Shown here: in pieces, positions 49,732 to 61,829 of the stretch
How positions within the stretch are numbered: the first letter of the stretch is position 1
How the letters are laid out: each line of letters begins with the position of its first letter
NCBI GenBank assembly: GCA_026120185.1
Contig: JANUWF010001218.1
Coordinates: forward strand, 3,162,001-3,226,000
Length of the DNA: 64,000 bases
DNA from: Voacanga thouarsii
Taxonomy: Eukaryota > Streptophyta > Magnoliopsida > Gentianales > Apocynaceae
Direction: 5' to 3'
Notes under the pieces: model-generated
The model's input: only the letters and a program-made list of their open reading frames with translations
Database searches by the model: none
What the model was told of the DNA's origin: nothing
Made by a program: the position numbers and the translations under genes

Positions 49732-51520
49732 TGTCATGCCCCAAAGCCGAGGATGACATGGCACACTCCAAAAAGAAATCTCGAACCCTTACATACCATA
49801 AATAACCAAAACATAACATTCTAGTAATACTTAAAGAATATCCTTACATCATTTTTAAATCCAAAACAAAATATACATAAAACTGAACAAAAATGAACAA
49901 CAACTAATCACTCTAGATTCTCTTCAAACCATTCTTCCAACTCATCCTCATCTAATTGAGAACCTGCAAAATGTTAAATAAGGGGTAAGCTCACTAGCTC
50001 AATAAGGAAATTTAGTCTACTCGAGATTGAGCATGCTACATATACATATACATTTACAAAACGTTTGATTATAAGAGTTTAGAAATTTAAGGTACAACAA
50101 AACTTGTGGGGTCTTAAAATATCTCCCTGGTAGGTTGGTCGCACCATGTAAAGATCGCGGAGTATCCCCCAAAAACGAAGAAGGAGGAAAATAGGAATAA
50201 TGAATTTCTTAACCTTACTCATTACTGAATCAAAAGAGGTATATTTGGCACATAAATACCGAATTGGTGTGGTTTATTCAGTGACAATAATGGTGATCGA
50301 AACAAGCGAGAAAACCATCGCTTTAATAGAAGAAAACCGGCACTGGAGTCAAAATAGAGTATACCTGGCGTCGGGTGTATTCTGGAATGCGTAGGCGTGA
50401 TTTCCAAAACACCCAAAATCTAACCTATAACTTTTCAGACTAAAAACGAAGTTTTTACCACCCACTTTAATGATGAAAAATACCGTTTTGTACACCAAAA
50501 ATTATGTATACATATTTAAATATGCTTAAACAAAGCGTAATTCACAAAGATGATTCATGCTTTGAGACTTGATTTGGCTTAACTGATCAGTCTTGCAATT
50601 ATTATATCCCATTGGAAGAAGGGCCTTAGTTTATCCTAGGTATTGTATCCCCCTAGTAGGGCCTTATAGTTTATAAAGTTGGGGAATTCCCTACCAAAAC
50701 GAAACTCACAAACATTCAACATCACATGAATCAGAAAATCAGTACATAGACATAAAACTTAGTTTAAACTCATAACTTTCAATGAATATAACCATTGCTA
50801 CAAAAATAACAATTAACATATCATGCTCAATACCATTTTCATAAAATCAAAAATACCATTTTCATAAAGAAATTAAAAGACATAATTGATTTTGAAGAAA
50901 ACAATAACCAGTATCAAATACAGGAAAACCCAATTTCCTTACCTACTGAATTCAACCTCTTGGAACATTCTAAAGCTTCCACTCAAGCCTCCAAACACTT
51001 ATTCACCTTCAATTAAAACCCAAACAATACAATTAATCCTCCAATCAATTTTTTCCAATTTAGAACCCTAATACTCTAACTTCGATTCAAGAACAATTTA
51101 TCCCAATCCTAGGTTACAAACACCATAAAACACAAGAGGAAAGCTAACTTACTAAGAATTGATGCCAAAGGCTCAAGTCCCTTATCAGATTCTCCCTTCT
51201 CTTCACTCTTCTCATCTTCTGGAATAGTTTTAGAAACAACGTAACCATGAACATGCCTGAGCCTATAATAAAAAATTAATAAAAGCCCCATAACTAAATA
51301 ATTGCACTTAGTCCCTCAACTTATAATACTTAACTGTTTTAGCCTTATGGACCCTAACCCATTAATTAAAAAAAAAAAAAAAACCATAGCCCAATAAGCC
51401 CACGAAAGAAGAGAAGTCGGTGGGCTCACATTCACTCTTATTAGATACATGTCCCTCCTTTTATAAATTCCACCAATTTAATAAATTTTCATTCTCTCCA
51501 TTTTTTTCCCTCCCTCACAA
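49732..51520 (-). repeat. Probable LTR-derived repeat, boundaries partly unknown
   Basis: The left edge TGTCATGCCCC at 49732 looks like an LTR end seen from the minus strand (…GGGGCATGACA). The interior read on the minus strand has the composition of an LTR plus leader (AGGGTTCTAAATTGG, GGGACTAAGTGCAA). No gag or pol is present. The right end near 51520 is a guess because no target duplication could be matched. Gypsy is more likely than Copia from the end sequence, but this is weak. Confidence 0.35.
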
Positions 51521-52562
51521 CCCACCGTTCTCAATCAATCTATTATAGTATTATTCAACTTTGTAGTCACCAAATTTATAAAGAAATAATAATTATTTTT
51601 CTTAAGAATCTTTATTACTAGCTATATTTGAGATGGATTTATAATGAATATCTTTATTACTTTATTATTTTTTATAAAGTAAATTCTCAAGAAATTATCT
51701 CAAATCTTTTCGAAATCCTCTCATAATTTGGAACAAATCTGGGACAAATTATTCACATTTGCCTTTTATTAACATATTCGTCACAAATTAGTTACAAATT
51801 TGTGATGGACTAAAATCAGTCTCAAATGTCCATTCTAAAGTGATTGTTTTCTTGTAATGTAGTAATATTTTTCAGCAAAAGTACCATAACAAAAAAAAAA
51901 AAATCTAATTTAAAAAACAATAAAGAGAGAGTATTAAGTATGCAATAGTTAGCATCTTCTTTCTAAAATTTCAACGTAACATATTTATTTTGTGGATAGA
52001 GATAACACTTTTATTTTGTTCTTGAAGTTTAGATAGTAATTAAGGAAAAAAACCTAATATAAAGCATCAATAATTCAATGTCTTATGGCCATACTGATGT
52101 CTAGATAGCATGGGATGGTGGTCAAAGGGTCTCATTCTTAACAGTGCTTTATCGCCATCTGACCCCCATGCATGGAGTTGAACCTTTAGAACTAATAACA
52201 AACATATATAAGTCGAGGGAGGTAGTCAGGGCAGATACAGGACAAAAAATTAAGGAGGGTCGAAATTTTAGACGGACGTAGAAGATTTATTTATTATCTA
52301 GTTGATGAAAGAGAATCGAAAGAAATGATTGAATGAGATAAAAAAAATATCTCAAATAAGTATTTTAGTGGATTAATAGATATTAAAAATTAAAAATTTA
52401 ATAAATATAAAAGAAAAAATTAAGGCCCAAGGGTGCTTTGACCTCCCACCACTGTGTGTGTGTCCTCCCATGGAGGCAGTATCCCTGTGTGTGTGTGTGT
52501 GTGGGTGATTTTAGTGAGTTATTAATTTTTAGGGAGAAGGAATGAAGGAATTGAATGAAATA
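51521..52562. other. AT-rich spacer with GT microsatellites
   Basis: Two GT runs lie at about 52453-52462 and 52484-52503. No gene or transposon end is evident apart from the MITE that starts at 52563. Confidence 0.45.
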
Positions 52563-54858
52563 CTCCCTCTGTCCTAAAAAGGATGTCAATCTAGCAAATG
52601 GCACACATATTAAGGAATTGTTAAAACTTATATAATTATAATAAAAAATAACTATTATATCCTTGAATAAAAGTAAATTTTCATTAATTAGATTGGGAAT
52701 ACACACATATTTAATGAGTTAAATATTTATTGAGTAGTTGAATAAGGAGTATGTTGGGAAATATGCCCTCTTAAACTAGGTTTTTTATGTAAACGTCGAA
52801 TATTTTAATAAAAGAATTTATTTTTAAAAATTATTTGTGAATTTACATTTTATTTATACACAATTTTGTTTGAAAAAAAACCCATTGTGTTTAAATAAGT
52901 GATCTATGTGAATGATAGTCTTTCACAGTAAGGTATGGATTACGGGTTATTTAATACATAAACATTTATTCTTAACCGATTGATGAGAATGTGAATCTCA
53001 TCATATTTAGGTTATTATGTTATGAATTTCAAATAGGGAATGGCTTACTTTTAGCCAGTGAGTAGTCCACTCACTTCATGACATAAACGTATTTTGAATA
53101 CGTAGAACATGACCTATAGTAGTAGTTTCTTAAAGTACTATTTGGTAGAAACCAAGACTACTACTGCTATAACGTGGACTAATACTTACAGCTTGAGTGT
53201 GAGTTGGTGGTTTGACGAAGCTGGAAGTATGTACTTTAATATGCTATAATTGAGGTTTTATCGTAGAACCAATATACTTGTATATTTGGTATATGTAACT
53301 AATTAGTTAAGACAGACTTGTACAAGATAATTTCTATACAATATCGCCCCTTGTGGTTGTCTGAATGATCTAAATGTCCAGGGCCCTGAGAAATATGACT
53401 TGAATGTTTGCTTTAGGGTAACTCCCTTGGAAAGCGGAAACACTCCAAGAAGTCGTGGATCATTGGACTAGAAGTCTAAGGATGGTAGATGTCATTTAGA
53501 AATGTGTTAATATACTTCTTCCTCTCTAAATGCATGGTAATGTGTAGAGGGGTATTTTAGTCATTTCACTTGTAGGTTGAAGACTTTGCTAACGCAGTAT
53601 TGTCCTTGGAGTCAATATTTTCTTATGGTGATATTAGGAAATAATTAAAATGCAAAATACAACTATTTATATAGTAGGGGTATTTTGGTCATTTTAATAG
53701 CCAATGCGATGTGTCTTTTTAGTCCTCGGAATAGCCCGTAAGTCCTAATTAATTTTGAATTGAGGAATTGGTCTCGGTTAAAGATGATTTTATTTTATTC
53801 AGGAAGTCTAATTTATTATTGAATTGGAATAAAAATAAATAAAAAGAAGTTGAGAGAAATTTATTATCTAGTTTAATTGGTTAATTAATTATTTAGGGCC
53901 AAGGTCTAGTTTGAATAATTAGAAAATTAATTTGGGCTTAAACTAAATGGAAAAGGCTTGTTTAATTATTTATTGGGTTATTTCTATAAGCTCAGGGAAT
54001 AAATAATTAATGTTTAATTATTTTTGGTTCGTTTGGACTCATTAATTATTTATTGGGTTATTTCTATAAGTTCAAAAAATAAATAATTAATGTTTATTAT
54101 TTTGGGCTCTTTGGGTCCAAGAAAAATAATAAATATTATTTTGGCCCAATAGCCTGGACCATAGGATTTTTTCAGATACGGTTCAAAAGAGTTTAAGGTT
54201 AAGCCAAACTCACTATGTTAATAACATTCGAGTGTTTGAAATATCAAATCTTGGGGATATTGTTATAAGATATCATATACAGTGATTTTTTGCAAGAGTG
54301 ATTCACGTCTCTGTAAAGAGAAAAAAAAAAAAAAACTACAAGCCTTTTGTTTTTTCCTCCTCTTTCTCGTGACTTTTTTTTTCCCTTTGTTTTTGATATT
54401 GCTAATCAATAACAAAAGGATCAAGAATGTTGAGACTGTTTCTCCTCACATTTTGTTTCACCAATAAAGATTGAGGTAGTGGAATATTTTGAGATTCCGA
54501 AAGCTTTGGTGTTCATGCAAACAAGCCGAAGTAGGAGGATAGCGAGATTTCAACCGGAGGCTTCATCAAGCAAGCAAGAAGGAGTTATTCCTATGGTTCA
54601 ACTGACTTTTTCACAGCTAAAGAGATTTAAGGCACACAGAGGTATTGAATAAATGCTTCCATGATGTTGTGCTTCGTTTTTTTTTTTTTTGCCTCTATTT
54701 TTTTTTGTTTTCGCAGAGTATGTCTTCCTTTGTTTTTTTCAATCTTTGGAGTAAATTAAGAATATGCACAATAAATACATTCTTAATTTGTAAAATTGAC
54801 AAGTATTTTGGTACAATAAAAATAAAATTTTTTGACATTCTTTTTAAGACGGAGGGAG
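52563..54858. mobile_element. Stowaway MITE split by a solo LTR
   Basis: The left end is CTCCCTCTGTCCTAAAAAGG; the right end on the minus strand is CTCCCTCCGTCTTAAAAAGA. TA flanks both ends (52561-52562 and 54859-54860). These are the classic Stowaway terminal repeats of Tc1/mariner MITEs. Removing the inserted LTR and one copy of its 5-bp duplication leaves about 327 bp. It is non-coding. Confidence 0.9.
52752..54715 (+). mobile_element. Solo LTR (family A), 1964 bp, inside the Stowaway MITE
   Basis: The unit starts TGTTGGGAAATATGCCC and ends TTTCGCA, flanked by the exact 5-bp duplication GAGTA (52747-52751 and 54716-54720). It is co-linear with 17644-19676; shared blocks include CTTTCACAGTAAGGTATGGA and TAGCCAGTGAGTAGTCCACT. 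Neither copy has internal retroelement genes or a second LTR, so both are read as solo LTRs. The ends agree with large Copia-type LTRs. Confidence 0.87.
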
Positions 54859-56399
54859 TAATTTAGAAATATAGGTGTTTTGTGATATGTGGTGCAGGAG
54901 CTAGGGTTAGTAGATTTGGGTATTGTAGGGGATCAATATGCTTGTGCAAAAGAGAGGACTGATAAAGGCTTTGGGAATCAGGGATGGCATGTACTTTTTC
55001 CTAATGCAAAAGTTTAACATGCACATTTTTAAAATTTTTTTTCTTAATCAGATCGCTTTAAATATATTACTAGAATGAAATGGTTGAGGTACAGGGCATA
55101 GGAGAAAGAAATGGGGTTTTCGGTTTGAGATTTTAGGTCGTAGGAAGTTGAATGTACAAAGCTGATGCAATCACACTGGAAGAATGCTACTGATGATCCA
55201 GTTCAGCTAACTATATCCAACAATGTGGCGCTATATGTAATCATATCTATCTCAATGTCACATGTAAAGATTTGGAAATGTAGCGCAACAAGTGAAAGAT
55301 GCGAAGGCTATCAAATAGTGCTAAAGTTTTGAATACTGTTATATCCATGCATCAGAGAATTATCTACTAGACTGAATTGTTTCTAGGTGGTTTTTTACCA
55401 GAAATTCTGCTTGTGTTTCTATTAATGATTTTAAATGTTGTAGTAATAGAACTATTGCTGCTGCTCTTATGGCCGCCAAAATGTGGATTAGAACTTGATC
55501 CAAGGGTTGCTGCATCTTTGCTCAAGATAGGAAAGTTAGCTGCTATATGATATAACTAGGTTGGTGCTCATACGTTACACGGGATAATTTCAGTAATTTA
55601 CTCAATTTTCTTACATTAAAAAATAATTTAGATAAGAAGATAACTCTAATATTTAAAAAAATAAAAAATTCAGATAACTTTGATTTAAAAAAAAAATCAA
55701 TTCAAATAATCATGATATTTAAAAAAAAAAAAACCTTCAAAGTTTTAGAGGAATGACATGTATAATTATAGAATAATACTTTTGGAGTTTCCAAAAAGAT
55801 GAAAATGAGAAGTTAAAAAGAACATAATTCTAGGATGTTCAAAAAAGTTGGCATAATGATTAGTTCTATCTTATTTAAATTCATTGAATTCAGCAAGACT
55901 ATTTAACTGATGGATGAAGTTGTTTTCTAATTTTGTATGGTTCCTTATTTCATCTTTTGTGTTGCTTGCCTAAGAAAATGGTGTAGCTAATTGTGGTATG
56001 GTTTTTGCACTTAACTATTTTCTTGAGGGTTTATAATTTCTTCGATTCTTGTTCTCATATTTGATCTACTGATCTTTAGACCAGGGCAAGACACAAAATG
56101 ATAAGCATGCACCACTACTTTAGCCTTTAGGTAATACTATAAGAAACTGCACCAACCATTTTCACCAAGTACTGCTGCATTTGCAACAACCTAGCTTGGA
56201 ACATAAACCCTTTCTGGGTCTAATTTCTTTGCTCCATTTTCCATCCTTTTTCCATCATCAGAAGACTCTTGGTTTCTGGCCTTCTATCAACAGTCTATTA
56301 AAGAAAAACAAATGACAACTAATAGCCCCAGCCATTGCAAATCAACATTGAAGGCCAAGGAAGATTCTGTCACCTTTTCTCTAGTGCAAGAAAAGCCAT
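54859..56399. other. Spacer with unrecognised mixed-composition segments
   Basis: Between about 54900 and 55560 the base composition is less AT-biased and includes short frames such as ELDPRVAASLLKIGKLAA (near 55500) that may be gene remnants, but no family is recognised. The rest is AT-rich. Minus-strand text near 56170-56280 may belong to the relic described next. Confidence 0.35.
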
Positions 56400-57080
56400 C
56401 TGTACGAACCAAGAAACATCTCTGCTTTTCTCCTTGATTGTTCTCTCACAATACCAGTTGCAGAAGCACACATGTTCCCTTCAATTAGCTCCAGATCACC
56501 ATTACCTGTAGTTATGGAGACCTCACTTTTGAAACTCTAGTTTGTAGCAATGACTCTAGGTAAAACATTATTACCCAACTCATTTCGCGAACCAACAGAG
56601 TCAGCTTTCCTATTAGCAGTATGTTCCTTTTTATTTCCTATCCCATTCAAAAGGGAAGAGGAAGAACTGTTAGGCACATGATAGGCTTCATCAACAGGAG
56701 GAATCATAGGCTCTGAAGATATAATTTTCCCAGTGAAATAACCATTTGGACTTTCTCTGTCTAGTCTGTACCCATCATAAGATTCATTGCTTCCATTTCT
56801 CTAAGTTGAACCATTGGAGTTATATCTAGAAGCAGACAATATTTCTAGTCTTTTCCTTTCATGATTAAAGTACGTCGCTGGTGAAATATTCTTACTTTGT
56901 AAAACCCCAGACATGTCTTTTTTGGAGAAGATGTTAGGAGGAGGTAATTGAGATTTAAAGAGGGTTCACTTCAGTATTGAATTCCACTAGATATTCAGCT
57001 CTAGTTTCAGTTACTGGCAACTCTATTTCTTGGTCACAGATTCCACTACTACTGAAGGATTGCTTATTTGTAGCTTGGCA
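56400..57080 (-). pseudogene. Unidentified gene relic
   Basis: On the minus strand about 220 codons read as balanced, hydrophilic protein with only a few stops. Segments in order are CDQEIELPVTETRAEYLVEF, then after a frame change LPPPNIFSKKDMSGVLQSKN, HERKRLEILSASRYNSNGS, ESYDGYRLDRESPNGYFTGK, PPVDEAYHVPNSSSSS and GNMCASATGIVREQSRRKAE. Stops follow SNGST and precede SFKSEVSIT. The serine-, asparagine- and charge-rich character suggests a disordered part of a larger nuclear or cytoskeletal protein, but I recognise no domain. It lies between the Stowaway/LTR nest and a Copia remnant, so it may be an old gene torn apart by insertions. Confidence 0.4.
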
Positions 57081-57699
57081 ACTTTATTTCAAATTGATCC
57101 CTGCAAAATCTTATTAATTATTCAGTGTCAACCTTGAATCCTTTGAGCAGTTGCCACCCTATTACTTCCCATTCTCTGTTGTTTTTTCTGCAAAAAGCAA
57201 AGGTTTCAACTAAACACATTAGAATCTATAATGTTAAAGTGTCATCATATATAAGTATGCATAACAAAGCAATCCAATTTTTTACTTCTCTCAAAGACAA
57301 TTCTAGGGAATCTAATTGGCAGTTTTTTCAGTTTCAAAAGCAAAAAATTTGTCAAAGCAATAGTGGTAGAACAAATGTTTCATTTTCATGCAAGAAACAC
57401 AATCTCGATTCAGAAATGACTATCCTACCAGCTCAAAGCCTGTGTTGGTGATATTTTGTCTAACCAATTTTCATAGGTACCGCCATCCATATGGCAGAGC
57501 TTTGTGTTCCAACGATCAGACATTTGACCTACCTGCATTGTAATTAGGTTGTGGCGTCACTCTGAAATTGTCATATATGAGAGTCCAAAAAAGCTTCATC
57601 ATGACCAATTAGAATTTCAGATAGATCACATATCAGTCTCATTGTTCACAAAAAATCTTTTAAATTCAGTGCTTTCAAATGTCAATATGCGATGATGCC
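57081..57699. other. Spacer between gene relic and Copia remnant
   Basis: A plus-strand frame of 108 codons at 57125-57451 has no recognisable motif. Mixed composition suggests that the relic on the other strand may extend here (introns or further exons), but no splice pattern could be fixed. Confidence 0.35.
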
Positions 57700-58018
57700 A
57701 TGTGTCGCTGTAGGATGCTTCCACAACTACTTTTATATATGTATATATATAGATTTCTGGTTTTGTATGTATTCCCTGATGCATTTTCTGATTGTATATT
57801 ATTCTAGCTGTATAGATTTCTTTGCTCTATACCACAATGAAGTTGTATATATCCTTTAGAGTTGTAAGTATATCCAATACCTTAGAAATATGCTAATTCA
57901 ATGAATGAGAGGAGATCCCAAATTCACTCTATTTCTGTCTTTTGCTTTTATCATGGTATCAGTATCAGAGCTCTATTGAGCTTCTACCGAACTCTTTCGT
58001 GGCCTATATTCTTTAGGG

Positions 58019-58112
58019 AAAAGTTGCATAAGGGAAAATAAAACAGAGCTCAGCCATGCATAAGGGAAAAGTTGCCATGGGAGTTTGTTTTATTTTCCCT
58101 TATGCAACTTTT
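58019..58112. repeat. Perfect 26-bp inverted repeat in the Copia leader
   Basis: The left arm (58019-58044) starts AAAAGTTGCATAAGGG and the right arm (58087-58112) ends CCCTTATGCAACTTTT; they pair perfectly across a 42-base loop. The loop itself holds a third partial copy (GCATAAGGGAAAAGTTGC). It sits between the primer site and the gag start. Confidence 0.95.
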
Positions 58113-59018
58113 TATTTTTTTTAATCTTTTTAACATGTTCCATGGCAAATTCAGTGAATCTCAATCCTTCTAACCCATTCTATCTACATCCTAATGAAAA
58201 TCCATCCTCAAGCTAGTGGAACCTATTTTATCAGGAACAAATTATCCCAACTGGTTATGAGCCATAAGAATGGCTTTAATTTCCAAATATAAGCTTGGAC
58301 TCATTGATAGTTCAATCGTTGTACCAGAAAAATTTGAGAAACATTTTGGATTTTGGTCACACTGCAACAATATGGTTTTGTTGTGGATCTTCAAATCAGT
58401 TTCTCAGCCAACTGCATAAAGCATTCTTTGGTTAGACACCGCATAGAAGGCATGGGAAGCTTTCACAGGTCAATTTTTTGATGGGGATTTCTTCTATCTT
58501 TCTGATCTCATGGAACAAATCCAAAGCATCAAACAAGCTGGTCACAATGGTGGAAAGAAATTTAGACAAAACTCTAAGAAATGTTTTCAATATACTATTG
58601 TGGACTCCAAGGCCATTTTGTTGGCAGGTGCTATAAGAAACATGGATTTCTAATGGGATATAACTCCAAATCTAATAGAAATGTTGTAGTTAATTAGTCC
58701 ACTACTCAGCTGGTTGTGGATTCATCTTTTGCTTCTAAAATAGAGAATGATTCTAGTTGGGACGTCACCTGCGAGCAACATAAAAATCTCCTCACTTTGC
58801 TGCAATGTACTTCTTTGCCTAGTGACAATATTGTACCAAACACTCAACACTTCTTTTGAATCGATTCATGACTCTGGTGCCGCTGATCATATAGCATGCA
58901 ATTATTCTCTTTTCTTCTTGCACCCCTATTTCTAATATATCTATCAAGCTTCGTAATGGTCATTTGGTTCAAGTAAAAAAAAAAAGAAAAAAGAAAAATG
59001 GTTCAAGCCACTCACAAA

Positions 59019-59457
59019 TAGGGATGTACTTGAATTGAATCAAGTTGAACTTTAAGATAATCGAGCCGAGCCTTATTATTTTCACACAAGGTTCGAATTC
59101 GATTCAAATATTAAATTTTAGCTCGAGCTCGATTCGTTTGCAATACTTTAAAATTCGAATTTGATTCGAAATTCGATTATAATAAGTTCGAAAGTTCGAA
59201 TTTGAGTTTAAACTCGAACTAGAATTTAAATAAATATTTATAATATAATATATTATAAATAATATTAATTATATATTAATTAATCGAGCATTCGTGATTT
59301 TTCGAGCCTAATACTTAGATATTTGAATTCAACTCGTTTAAAATTTGAGCCTAAATATAAAGTTTATATTCGAATTCGATATTTCGAATTTGAACCGAGT
59401 CCTTATCGAGTCGAATCTAAACATATTCGATAAAAGCTTGATTCGTTTACACCTCTA
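59019..59457. mobile_element. hAT MITE inserted in the Copia remnant (439 bp)
   Basis: The left end TAGGGATGTACTTGAAT and the right end read on the minus strand, TAGAGGTGTAAACGAATC, are terminal inverted repeats. The exact 8-bp duplication CTCACAAA flanks it (59011-59018 and 59458-59465), the hAT hallmark. The interior is full of TCGA/TTCGAA repeats and is non-coding. After removal the Copia text continues from one side to the other. Confidence 0.9.
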
Positions 59458-59775
59458 CTCACAAATGAAGTGTTTGTCTAAATCCTTTGCTGACTATATA
59501 TGATGTTCTACTTATACTTACCTTTACGTTCAATTTTTTATCTCTAAGTGAACTTACATCTCAGCATTGCCGTGTAACTTTCTTCTCCGAATTGTGTGCA
59601 TTTAGGACCTACATCATTCGAGGAGGACTGGCATAACTAAAATTATTCATGGTCTTTATCATTTTCGTCCTCAGCATTTTCCTTCTTCACCCTTAGCGGA
59701 TTCTCCCATTGTTGCGGGAAGCAACACTACAAAATCTGTCTTATCATCGTTTTTGCTATGACATCTTCTATAACA

Positions 59776-61450
59776 TCCCGGATCTGTAACCCAAAATGAG
59801 ACCCAAGACTGTAATTGGACGCTGGACGCCACACAGTGACATTTCCAAAGAAATGCCAAAGCTCTAATCTAAAAACAAAGTTTAATAATTTTAACCTAAA
59901 CTCATAATCTCCAAAGAAAAAAAAAAAAATCTACATCCCAACATAATTTATGCTATATATTAAAAATCTCATGAATAAATAAAAAACATCATTATATTAA
60001 ATATCTTGTCCAACCTTAGCTAAGGAATAAGGAGAGTAATATTGTTTTACTCCAATAAATAAAAAAACTCTTGCTAAGCAAATCAGCAGATAAATGCATC
60101 TAATTTCATGCGTCTTCATAATTCTTATAATATTTTTAGCTAATATATGCAAAATGTTAAATGGAATGAGTTACATTACCAATAAATAGTTTAAATATTC
60201 TTTTAGGAATGAGTAAATTACATATATTAATATATTTTTAAATAAATACATTGAGTAGTACTAAATAATTAGATAGAATTAAATCTAATTTTTTTTAATT
60301 TGCATGCATGATAAAATAGGAATATGGTTCCAATTTTAATTAAAACAAAAGTCTAGTTTAATCTTAAAATAAAACAAAGAGTTTCGTAAGAATTTAGCCC
60401 AATCTTAAAACAAAACATGAGGTCCAATCTTTAAATGAAACATATGGCCCAATAATACGTAAAATAAGGGTTTGACAACAGCAAGTAAACAAAAGAAAAT
60501 AAAGTTGGATTTTTTTTGTAAATTTTAAAATGGCCAAGGCTACAAGTGCATGGGCCAACAATGCCAGCTTGCGCCAAGCAAGCCAGCCACTGGCCCAAGC
60601 CACTGATAAGCTAAAACAGTTTTCTTTCTTTTATTTTTTTTTGGTGAAGGGATATCAGCAGACCAACATTTGCCACACTAGACAAAATTGCAGAGATGCT
60701 TTGTTAGCAGTTGGCGCGTAAAATTAGTCAATTTAGTTTTTTATTTTGAAAGTTTAAATTTCTTTTGTTTATTTTTATTTAATTAAATCTCTTAATTATT
60801 TTTTTTAATTAAAAAAGTATTTTTAATCGTTATCATAAATTTTACAGTTAAATGTTGAAGGTATTTTTGACACTTTATTTTTCTCCAAACATTCACGTGC
60901 TCCTTAAGTGATCGTCTTCGACCAGAGGGCAAGGCGAATTGATGGCCAATTTCGATAGTATACCTCAACGTAACTCCAGTTGCTTGAATTATCCCAATCC
61001 CCTTGACATTGCTTTGCTGTCTCTGTGAGCAATCTGGAAAACAATGAAAAGAAAGCTTTTCATATGGAATAAAAAATTTTATATATAGAAAACAATTATG
61101 TGACCACTGCTTTCTGATGCTTGCAAACACATTAGAAAAATGTTTTTTTTTGGTTTCTAATATCAGAATATTTACAGATAATTGTTTTGGATTTGTATTT
61201 TGCATAGAAGAATTTTAGCGCTTACGGCTTCTAAAGAAGTGTAAATACAAAAGCCCATCAGACATATTCACTCCACTTGGAATCCAATGCTCTCGTTGCC
61301 TCCCAAACAGTAGAACGAAAACCAGTTAGAACAAAAGCAAGTCATATATACTACAATATGAAGTAAATTCCAAGTTCTGAAAGCATGAAATGATATAGTT
61401 CAATAAGAGCGACCGGTAAAGGCAAGAGATTGGCAGTTCGGCATCTGACC
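59776..61450. other. Spacer with an exon-like minus-strand segment
   Basis: A repeat-like edge (TATAACATCCCGGATCTG) starts near 59773 and may belong to another LTR. At 61040-60890 on the minus strand, after a good acceptor (CATTGTTTTCCAG), lies an open segment reading VKGIGIIQATGVTLRYTIEI, then GHQFALPSGRRRSLKEH. It looks like a real or decayed exon, but I do not recognise it. The remainder is AT-rich. Confidence 0.35.
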
Positions 61451-61803
61451 TGATGAAATGCAGAATGTGCAAAGACGGAAAGCTATCATTTTCCTCATTC
61501 AAAAGAGTGATTTACAATCTATACAAAAAAAATATTTATACTCCTAATTAATCTGTAACTAACTAAACTCACTCACTATCATAATTTCACTAATCTAACC
61601 ATAATTACAATGAATTACAGCTAGCAGAATTATAGCTAACAGAAAGACATGTACTGTTGCTGATGTGTGAAGGCATGTGTTGCAGCTGATATGCATGTGC
61701 TGCTGCTGGTGTGGTGAAGACATTGGATGATGATTGTGATGACGTGGTAGAAGCATCTGATGTAGATGACGTGGCAGAAGTAACTGATGTGGAGGTTTTA
61801 ACA
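61451..61803 (-). repeat. 3' LTR of the right-edge Copia element
   Basis: On the minus strand it starts TGTTAAAACCTCCACATC directly after the purine tract and contains a TATA box (GAGTATAAATA near 61540). It probably ends ATTTCATCA, giving 353 bp with TG...CA ends. The outer end is inferred because the partner LTR is outside the window. Confidence 0.7.
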
Positions 61804-61829
61804 CCCCCCCTCAATCCAGGATGGGCATT

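Larger units (their letters stand above)
57700..59775 (+). mobile_element. Truncated Ty1/Copia element: LTR end, primer site, gag, protease
   Basis: An LTR-like segment ends TTTTATCA at 57953. It is followed directly by TGGTATCAG, the usual initiator-tRNA-Met primer site, here with an internal TATCAG duplication before AGAGC. The gag-type N-terminus follows (NPFYLHPNENPSS near 58180, GTNYPNWLRAIRMALISKYK with stops near 58230-58300). The protease motif HDSGAADHIACNYSLF is at 58870-58915, and gag-pre-integrase text (GLYHFRPQHFPSSPLADSP) is at 59650-59705. Homology stops near 59775. The LTR start is not clear. A 439-bp MITE interrupts the protease region. Stops are frequent, so the element is dead. 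Confidence 0.8.
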
